From NCBI GenBank assembly GCA_002396385.1, contig DGTD01000017.1:1-10690 (forward strand): DNA of 10,690 nucleotides, written 5' to 3'. Below the pieces are notes generated by a model. The model searched no databases. It was given only the letters and a program-made list of their open reading frames with translations, and was not told the origin of the DNA. The DNA comes from Bacteroidales bacterium UBA4345 (GTDB lineage: Bacteria; Bacteroidota; Bacteroidia; Bacteroidales; Paludibacteraceae). The position numbers and the translations under genes were made by a program. This document shows positions 6,753 through 10,690 of this stretch, in pieces. How positions within the stretch are numbered: the stretch's first letter is position 1; the number at the start of each line of letters is the position of its first letter.

Positions 6753-6926
6753 TCAGTTTTCATTTCCCTTATAACGGCAATTATTCAACCTAATCGAATT
6801 CAACAATTTGTATGGTTGATTACGGTATGATCCAAATTCACAAGGGCGTAAATTAACATACACGGGATTATTTGCATGTTTCCAAGCATTCCCAATTCCA
6901 TTTCTTTTAAAACCAATCTGATTCAT
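6753..6926 (-). CDS. Small protein of 57 residues, unknown function
   Basis: ATG at 6926 opens a frame that begins MNQIGFKRNGIGNAWKHANN and ends CRYKGNEN before TGA at 6753-6755. It is basic, has two cysteines (residues 29 and 50), many N, R and Y residues, and no membrane segment or signal peptide. Base use is less AT-rich than the flanks and the residues look like a real protein. A near-consensus promoter lies directly upstream and a 10-bp stem-loop downstream, so it forms a complete transcription unit. I recognise no family; it could be a small regulatory or DNA/RNA-binding protein, a toxin-like peptide, or a conserved remnant. It is short enough to be missed by usual gene-length cut-offs. 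Confidence 0.6.
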   Translation of the reverse strand: MNQIGFKRNGIGNAWKHANNPVYVNLRPCEFGSYRNQPYKLLNSIRLNNCRYKGNEN

Positions 6927-6952
6927 TTCTACTAAATTTTAACATTTATACA

Positions 6953-6984
6953 CAAATATAGAATTAGTCTTGGATATATGCAAA
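6953..6984 (-). promoter_or_regulatory. Near-consensus promoter of the small protein (TTTG-N20-TATATTTG)
   Basis: On the minus strand TTTG (6984-6981), a 20-base spacer and TATATTTG (6960-6953) match the Bacteroidetes consensus exactly. The start site should fall near 6946, leaving a leader of about 20 bases before ATG at 6926. Confidence 0.78.
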
Positions 6985-7068
6985 CTTAGGTTAAAAAAAT
7001 TAACAAATATTCAATGCGAATTCTCCACTCTAATAGAAATAGAAGAAAGAAAATATAATCATTAGACT

Positions 7069-7095
7069 AAAAAAAAAGATGGCATTACTGCCACC
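7069..7095 (-). terminator. Rho-independent terminator of the MarR gene
   Basis: On the minus strand GGTGGC/GCCATC (one G-T pair) form a 6-bp stem with a 6-base loop, followed by nine T. It begins 25 bases after the MarR stop codon. Confidence 0.85.
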
Positions 7096-7119
7096 TTTTT
7101 TCTTAAAAAGATTAAAGAA

Positions 7120-7590
7120 TCAATAGCTTGCGTCGACGTATTTACCGATATTAGTAAATATTTTTTTCATCAAGCGTTGAACCTCTGCGACATCCTTGTC
7201 ATTAAGACCATGGAATCCATCTTCCAAAGCAGCAACAGTGGCAGCCTGTACTTTAGTTCTTAAACCATTGGCTTTGTTTGTCAACTTAATAATGTTAGAA
7301 CGGCGGTCTTCCTTACCCATTTTACGTGTAACCAGACCAGACTTTTCCATAAGGTCAAGAATACGAGTAATACTAGGTTTGTCTTTTGCAGTCTGTTCTG
7401 CGATAACCTTCTGTGTAACACCATCCTTATGCCAGAGTGTATAAAGGACAGCTACCTGCGCAGGTGTAAGATCAATGCCGGCATCTAAAAGCTTTTTCCT
7501 AAGCGTGGCGTTAATAGCATTTGTGACCTTGCCACTTAGTAGCGCATAAACAATTTCTACGTCTACCTTTTTCTCAATGTCTTCTATCAT
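7120..7590 (-). CDS. MarR-family transcription regulator
   Basis: With ATG at 7590 the protein has 156 residues, the usual MarR length. The frame extends to an ATG at 7689, but the added 33 residues (MLLCVIILLLFLII...) are translated AT-rich leader and are rejected. The winged helix-turn-helix spans about 42-104: LTPAQVAVLYTLWHKDGVTQ, recognition helix region KDKPSITRILDLMEKSGLV (70-88), and the wing with the family mark EDRRSNIIKLT (94-104). Helices at both ends would form the dimer. Such proteins usually repress their own promoter and nearby efflux or stress genes and respond to small ligands; no divergent partner gene is convincing here. It stands alone between its promoter-like box at 7723-7730 and a strong terminator. 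Confidence 0.92.
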   Translation of the reverse strand: MIEDIEKKVDVEIVYALLSGKVTNAINATLRKKLLDAGIDLTPAQVAVLYTLWHKDGVTQKVIAEQTAKDKPSITRILDLMEKSGLVTRKMGKEDRRSNIIKLTNKANGLRTKVQAATVAALEDGFHGLNDKDVAEVQRLMKKIFTNIGKYVDASY

Positions 7591-7722
7591 AAGTTTTATA
7601 ATAAGTGTGAATTGTATAAAATTACTTGTTAGTATTTTCTTGTTCGCGATTATAAGAAATAATAATAAAATGATTACGCATAATAACAAGAACTATTTAC
7701 GCCTCTATTATTATTGTTTACA

Positions 7723-7730
7723 CAAAGTTA
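7723..7730 (-). promoter_or_regulatory. Candidate promoter of MarR, -7 box TAACTTTG
   Basis: On the minus strand TAACTTTG fits TAnnTTTG. No TTTG lies 19-21 bases upstream; instead one arm of a 12-bp inverted repeat (7750-7761) occupies that place. The leader to ATG 7590 would be about 125 bases. Confidence 0.45.
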
Positions 7731-7749
7731 AGAGGTATTTTCAAATAAT

Positions 7750-7858
7750 TGGCATTAAAAACAAATAATTTTGCAATTTGATGTGATTTTCTTGATTTTT
7801 TTGTATTGACAAGGGCATTTCTGAATAATTTTTTAATAAAAATACATTTTTAATGCCA
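7750..7858. repeat. 12-bp inverted repeat TGGCATTAAAAA / TTTTTAATGCCA
   Basis: The arms at 7750-7761 and 7847-7858 are perfect reverse complements, 85 bases apart. The left arm covers the -33 position of the MarR promoter, so the pair could be two binding sites of one regulator, possibly MarR itself. The 109-bp AT-rich unit could alternatively be a small MITE-like element, but no target-site duplication is seen next to the arms. Confidence 0.5.
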
Positions 7859-8275
7859 CATGAAAGTACTGTTTAGTCTTATTGATAAATACATTCATCT
7901 ATATTCTGCTATAAAAATTGCGGTTATCGGCATAATTAATCACAAGAAAAACGAACACATAAAAAAGGTGATGACCTACTTGAACTTTAGAATTCTGGAT
8001 TCACACAGTTTAACAAGTTTCCTTTTTTTGCTGCCCTTTATATTTCGGTGATCGATTAAAACTTATTCTATATTTCAGGATGAGGGAAAATTAAAGAGTA
8101 ACAATATGAAAACAGATCTTTAAAAATATTCATACGAAATGAACTGACGTTTGTTTTAAACTCGCAAATCGTATTATTTATTTGTTTATATGCTAACTAT
8201 TAATGTGATAAAATCGGTTTTGAATAGTATATTTTAAGCAAAACGAGCTGCAACAATTGGTACATGTTGATTAAA
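7859..8275. other. AT-rich intergenic DNA without a supported gene
   Basis: Only a 63-codon frame (ATG at 7860) and fragments of around 20 codons are present; their composition follows the AT-rich background (runs of I, K, F, L) and no promoter with correct spacing serves them. A TAATTTTG box at 7766-7773 faces this way but lacks a -33 box. I see no terminator or clear repeat here. Confidence 0.5.
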
Positions 8276-8300
8276 TTTTGTCATTTTCATGCTGACAAAA
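8276..8300. promoter_or_regulatory. Dyad TTTTGTCA-N9-TGACAAAA, candidate operator
   Basis: Perfect 8-base arms with 9 bases between (equal to TTTTGTC-N11-GACAAAA), the same geometry as the dyad at 6011-6039. It ends 21 bases before a TATATTTG box at 8321. Confidence 0.48.
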
Positions 8301-8320
8301 ACCGATTACGATACCATGTA

Positions 8321-8328
8321 TATATTTG
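8321..8328 (+). promoter_or_regulatory. Candidate -7 box TATATTTG
   Basis: Exact TAnnTTTG match, but without a TTTG 19-21 bases upstream and with no gene within reach. It is flanked by the TGACA repeats, so it may be a regulated or decayed promoter. Confidence 0.28.
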
Positions 8329-8394
8329 TAAGTAGCAACCACTGACAAAAAGTTAATTTGCTGTTTTATAGGTGTTTTAATATAAAATTATAAA

Positions 8395-8413
8395 TTTTTG
8401 TCACTGACAAAAA
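8395..8413. promoter_or_regulatory. 19-bp palindrome TTTTTGTCA-C-TGACAAAAA
   Basis: Perfect 9-base arms around a single central base. It is the tightest version of the TGTCA/TGACA dyad. Further half-sites follow at 8432-8436 (GTCAA), 8453-8457 (TGTCA), 8466-8470 (TGTCA) and 8485-8492 (TTTTGTCA), leading up to the promoter at 8512. Confidence 0.55.
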
Positions 8414-8511
8414 CGGATTAAATTACAAATCGTCAAAAACAACAACACGAATTGTCAATACATTATGTCATTAGTAGGTTTTAGTTTTGTCAGCACCACC
8501 CCATTTAATAG

Positions 8512-8543
8512 TTTGAAAGGGTTGCATTTTAATTATAAATTTG
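8512..8543 (+). promoter_or_regulatory. Near-consensus promoter (TTTG-N20-TAAATTTG)
   Basis: TTTG at 8512-8515, a 20-base spacer and TAAATTTG at 8536-8543 match the Bacteroidetes consensus exactly. The start site is expected near 8550. Confidence 0.78.
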
Positions 8544-8562
8544 CAGTGCAAACAAAAAATAA

Positions 8563-8625
8563 ATGTACAGATACAAGACAATCGAAAGAACAACTACTCA
8601 ACTACTTCAAACACAAAACGTATAA
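8563..8625 (+). CDS. Possible 20-residue peptide
   Basis: ATG at 8563 opens MYRYKTIERTTTQLLQTQNV before TAA, about 13 bases from the predicted transcript start. It is rich in T and Q and follows an A-rich stretch that would suit ribosome access in Bacteroidetes. Nothing beyond position and start codon supports translation; it may be chance within a non-coding RNA. Confidence 0.25.
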   Translation: MYRYKTIERTTTQLLQTQNV

Positions 8626-8711
8626 TGTGTAACTCAACAAAATCTTTAACCTAAACCTTGATTTTTTAGCTCTAAACTCAACTTTATATAAATGATCTGA
8701 AGAATCAGACG

Positions 8712-8749
8712 ACAGTGGCTGGCGATGACGTCAGCCACTGTTCCTTTTT
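8712..8749 (+). terminator. Rho-independent terminator
   Basis: ACAGTGGCTG and CAGCCACTGT form a perfect 10-bp stem with a 10-base loop, followed by TTCCTTTTT. The T run is interrupted by CC, but the stem is strong. Confidence 0.85.
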
Positions 8750-8837
8750 ATTTCTAGAAGTTACCACAAAAAATTGTACATTTAGCCGATTGAAATTAAA
8801 ACTTCATTTAGTAGATCTCAACCAATTCACCAAACAT

Positions 8838-8976
8838 ATGAAAAACAACAACTCTGACTAATTTCAATGGTTGGCTATTCGTAATCCACTTGTTGGTGAC
8901 GCAGACGCAGAAATACCAATTCAACGACAACTATACAATTGAGTTGAAGGAGGGCATAAAAACAGACAGTCTTTAA
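8838..8976 (+). pseudogene. Possible decayed gene fragment
   Basis: ATG at 8838 reads MKNNNSD then TAA, and the same frame continues FQWLAIRNPLVGDADAE up to TGA at 8940. The neighbouring frame reads 'WLFVIHLLVTQTQKYQFNDN' and on to LKEGIKTDSL before TAA at 8974. Base composition here is less AT-rich than on either side. This looks like the residue of a short gene with a frameshift and an in-frame stop. No family is recognised and chance is possible. Confidence 0.2.
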
Positions 8977-8988
8977 GAAGGTTATGCC
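8953..8988 (-). repeat. Inverted repeat GGCATAA / TTATGCC downstream of the AraC gene
   Basis: A 7-bp stem encloses AGAC/GTCT and starts 36 bases after the stop of the minus-strand AraC gene. No T run follows it on the minus strand, so terminator function is doubtful. Confidence 0.35.
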
Positions 8989-9023
8989 TGGTTCAGTTAT
9001 TGAAGAACATTGTTCTATAGAAA

Positions 9024-9920
9024 TTAAATTTTTTTGCGTAGCTCACGAGGTGAGGTGCCCATATGTGTACGTACAAAACGACCGAACAGAGAAATTGTTT
9101 CAAAACCCGTGAGAACAGCAATCTCTTTAATAGAGACATCTGGATTAGACAACAAGAAACGTATATCGTGAATCACACGCTCCTGTATCCATGCAATAGC
9201 ACTTTTCCCACTTTCTTCTCTGCAAACGTTGGCAAGATACTTAGGAGTTACACACAACTGGCTGGCATAGTATTCAACAGGATGGTATTTTACCGGTGTG
9301 TTATTAAGCAAATCGAGAAAATTCTTGAAGATATTACTACTCTGCTTAATTTGCTCATTCATGCGCCGTTTTAACTGGTCGGAAGCATTTTGTACCATTC
9401 GGCCACATAATTCCAAAACCAGGGCAAAAACAATTGACTGCATTGTACTGCTGTCGTATGCGTTCACTTCCTCAAAGTGTATTTTTGTTGCCATCAGGTC
9501 ATAATACTTAACCCACAGTGCCTCGGATTCTTCCGACAACGTGAGTAGGTTAACTTTGTCGACATACAGGCACTTGTTCCAAATGCTGATATTGTTTTTT
9601 AAGGCGTTTTGCAAAATACCCGAACTGAGTGAAATAGCATGACAAAAACAATCCTCGCTCATTACATAATTGTTTAAATCGGCGTTAGGAGGACATATTA
9701 GTATCTGACGGTTAACCAGTGAGTAGGGCTCATCGTTCACATTTAAACTGATTGTTCCCGCTGCACAGTAAAGCACCACATTTGTATCGGCGACTATAGT
9801 GTTCAATGGTATTTCAGCCGCAGACATTTTGCGGATATCGTTAAAGATTATGATTTCGTCATCGTAGTAGGTACAAATCCCTTTCGCATTTTCCAGTAAC
9901 TGGGCTTCTTTTTTTACCAT
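9024..9920 (-). CDS. AraC-family transcription regulator (cupin-like N-terminus)
   Basis: ATG at 9920 gives 298 residues beginning MVKKEAQLLENAKGICTYYD, the usual length and start of this Bacteroidales type. The frame runs on to an ATG at 10025, adding 35 residues of non-family character (MFTNRTFLLTTKRNG...), considered leader sequence. The first 150 residues look like a cupin/AraC-binding domain with short beta strands (GTISLNVNDEPYSLVNRQIL). The C-terminal 87 residues (212-298) form the double helix-turn-helix: YYASQLCVTPKYLANVCREE (217-236) and VSIKEIAVLTGFETISLFGRF (262-282), ending in HMGTSPRELRKK, the classical AraC signature. Genes of this type often control an adjacent oxidoreductase or efflux operon, but none is visible within the window. 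A long leader with a dyad and a long-range stem precedes it. Confidence 0.9.
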   Translation of the reverse strand: MVKKEAQLLENAKGICTYYDDEIIIFNDIRKMSAAEIPLNTIVADTNVVLYCAAGTISLNVNDEPYSLVNRQILICPPNADLNNYVMSEDCFCHAISLSSGILQNALKNNISIWNKCLYVDKVNLLTLSEESEALWVKYYDLMATKIHFEEVNAYDSSTMQSIVFALVLELCGRMVQNASDQLKRRMNEQIKQSSNIFKNFLDLLNNTPVKYHPVEYYASQLCVTPKYLANVCREESGKSAIAWIQERVIHDIRFLLSNPDVSIKEIAVLTGFETISLFGRFVRTHMGTSPRELRKKI

Positions 9921-10031
9921 CGGTAGGTTGAACTGATTGTGTACTTTCCCAACAGATAAATTTGTATAAAACAATGAGCACCCGTTGCGCTTTGTAGTGA
10001 GCAGAAAAGTACGATTAGTAAACAATTATAC

Positions 10032-10054
10032 ATCCTAGAGGTTAACCATAGGAT
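10032..10054. promoter_or_regulatory. Dyad ATCCTA...GGTTAACC...TAGGAT, candidate operator
   Basis: Six-base outer arms (10032-10037, 10049-10054) surround the 8-base palindrome GGTTAACC (10040-10047). It lies in the leader of the minus-strand AraC gene, between its predicted promoter and the start codon, where an autoregulatory site would be expected. The inner and outer centres differ by half a base, so it is not fully symmetric. Confidence 0.4.
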
Positions 10055-10068
10055 TTATTTTAAACAGT

Positions 10069-10138
10069 GAAGATTATCTGAATTGAACCGGTGCGCTCTT
10101 ACATACTGTACTAGCACTCCTGCCAAAAACTAATCTTC
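10069..10138 (-). promoter_or_regulatory. Long-range stem in the AraC leader
   Basis: On the minus strand GAAGATTA (10138-10131) and TAATCTTC (10076-10069) pair perfectly and enclose 54 bases containing a GTGC/GCAC pair and a GGTTCAATTC string. The 70-base unit has tRNA-like dimensions and a T-loop-like sequence, but no T stem forms, so a tRNA is not called. It may be a folded leader that controls the AraC gene. Confidence 0.35.
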
Positions 10139-10151
10139 TTGTTTTTCGAAA

Positions 10152-10183
10152 CAAATATAGTGAATTTTATTTTTATGATGCAA
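10152..10183 (-). promoter_or_regulatory. Candidate promoter of the AraC gene (TTG-N21-TATATTTG)
   Basis: On the minus strand TTG (10183-10181), a 21-base spacer and TATATTTG (10159-10152) fit the Bacteroidetes pattern. Start site near 10145, giving a leader of about 225 bases to ATG 9920. Confidence 0.6.
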
Positions 10184-10297
10184 CTCTTGTAATCAAAAGT
10201 TTAAAAAAGAACGGCTAATCTCCTTTTTACGAATTCCACACTCTCTCTTTTACTCGGCAGGCAGGGAGGTATCGGCGAACTGGCAAACATTTTTGCC

Positions 10298-10690
10298 GTG
10301 GATCATCATCAAGCGACAAAAAAAAGGCATTTAGGCACTGTATTTTCGTACAGCTCCGGCATAGAGGACGCCAGCCTCAACATATCGTTCGACGAGGACA
10401 TGCTGGCCGAGGTGTCGGAGGAGATTTACAACGAGAAGGTGAAACCCGCCAAGGGCGAGATACCGCGCAAATACTACGAGGCGAACCGCGACAAGTTCGA
10501 GGAGGCCACCGCCAAGGGCATGGCGCAGAGCCAAAACCCGAACATAGCCGACGACAAGGAGTTTCTGAAGAAGTACCGCCACAGCATAGACGTGTTCAGC
10601 GCCTTCCACAGTCACACCTACGCTAAGCGACTGGCGGACGAGCTTTACGACTCAAAGGGCAGACCGCGCCCATTCGAGGAATGGCGCAAA
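10298..10690 (+). CDS. Phage head morphogenesis protein (MuF / SPP1 gp7-like), N-terminal part
   Basis: The frame is open from 10205 to the end of the window, so the gene is cut at the right edge. Recognisable sequence starts around 10343 with YSSGIEDASLNISFDEDML and continues to EIYNEKVKPAKGEIPRKYYE, then KKYRHSIDVFSAFHSHTYAK and SKGRPRPFEEW. This order resembles the N-terminal part of minor head / head morphogenesis proteins of Mu-like prophages in Bacteroidales, which help to assemble the capsid at the portal. The start is unclear: GTG at 10298 is the only start-type codon before the homologous part apart from CTG, and the first in-frame ATG is at 10400. Sequence from about 10255 is GC-rich, against AT-rich DNA just before. 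The gene may be the 5'-truncated edge of a prophage remnant; a run of eight A at 10318-10325 could hide a frameshift. Confidence 0.55.
   Translation, partial: MDHHQATKKRHLGTVFSYSSGIEDASLNISFDEDMLAEVSEEIYNEKVKPAKGEIPRKYYEANRDKFEEATAKGMAQSQNPNIADDKEFLKKYRHSIDVFSAFHSHTYAKRLADELYDSKGRPRPFEEWRK

Larger units (their letters stand above)
8293..8420. repeat. Direct repeat TGACAAAAACNGATTA, two copies
   Basis: Copies at 8293-8308 and 8405-8420 agree in 15 of 16 bases and lie 112 bases apart; a shortened copy, TGACAAAAAG, is at 8343-8352. Each full copy begins with the right half of a TTTTGTCA/TGACAAAA dyad, so the conserved unit is longer than the dyad alone. Confidence 0.55.
8550..8749 (+). ncRNA. 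Candidate stand-alone transcript (about 200 nt)
   Basis: The unit lies between a near-consensus promoter and a strong terminator, and the next gene is on the opposite strand. The first 140 bases are A- and C-rich with few G and little folding; the 3' end has CTGA/TCAG and the terminator stem. The only frame is a 20-codon ORF at 8563-8625. It may be a small RNA whose single-stranded region pairs with targets, or an mRNA for a very small peptide. Confidence 0.55.

Noticed and set aside
6520..6774. 84-codon plus-strand frame (MNFKLIDNRKTC...)
   Set aside because: It reads through a perfect 10-bp inverted repeat (6689-6724), has AT-background composition, no promoter of its own, and overlaps the better supported minus-strand small gene.
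7860..8051. 63-codon plus-strand frame divergent to MarR
   Set aside because: The residues (I, K, F, L runs) follow the AT-rich background; no promoter with proper spacing and no family features.
8276..8492. CRISPR-like or phage-type repeat array
   Set aside because: The repeats are short half-sites in both orientations with irregular spacing, without uniform spacers or cas genes; operator-like sites fit better.
10069..10138. tRNA gene on the minus strand
   Set aside because: The 70-base size, 8-bp closing stem and GGTTCAATTC are tRNA-like, but the T stem cannot form, no convincing D or anticodon arm is seen, and no CCA follows.
10331..10615. 94-codon minus-strand frame
   Set aside because: It is the complementary frame of GC-rich coding sequence; the plus frame has recognisable phage head protein motifs.

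Overview
The window looks like a chromosomal stretch of a Bacteroidales bacterium, most likely Prevotella or a close relative. Three things point there: AT-rich intergenic DNA around coding regions of mixed GC; promoters of the Bacteroidetes type (-7 box TAnnTTTG, -33 box TTTG/TTG, spacer 19-21) with no clear Shine-Dalgarno sequences; and the protein families present (Rpn/PD-(D/E)XK nuclease, PrsW, MATE, membrane-anchored AraC-type regulator). The assignment is inference from these traits, not from a database match.

Layout. The left edge holds the 3' part of a GC-rich Rpn-type nuclease/transposase gene, followed by a perfect 30-bp palindrome that can terminate transcription from both sides. 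Facing it is a minus-strand gene for a protein with a TKWCT motif and WG-like segments. From about 1940 to 2490 there is no protein gene; instead there are two plus-strand units with a promoter-like box and a rho-independent terminator (a short one ending at 2059 and a structured one ending at 2486). Next comes a co-directional block: a PrsW-type membrane protease, a MATE efflux transporter overlapping it by 17 bases, and a multi-pass membrane protein with a C-terminal AraC-type DNA-binding domain.

From 5959 to 9023 the sequence is mostly AT-rich. It contains a stand-alone structured RNA unit (promoter 6173-6203, terminators at 6367 and 6422), a 57-residue minus-strand small protein with its own near-ideal promoter, a MarR-family regulator, a cluster of TTTTGTCA/TGACAAAA dyads and direct repeats, and a further stand-alone transcript (promoter 8512-8543, terminator 8712-8749). 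The right part holds a minus-strand AraC-family regulator with a long, potentially structured leader. At about 10255 the base composition jumps to GC-rich coding sequence resembling the start of a Mu-like prophage head morphogenesis gene, which runs out of the window.

How it fits together. The protein genes are familiar families. The unusual part is the density of short, separately promoted and terminated transcripts without long ORFs, two of which lie behind clusters of the same TGTCA/TGACA motif, close to three transcription regulators. Which regulator binds these sites, if any, cannot be decided from the sequence.
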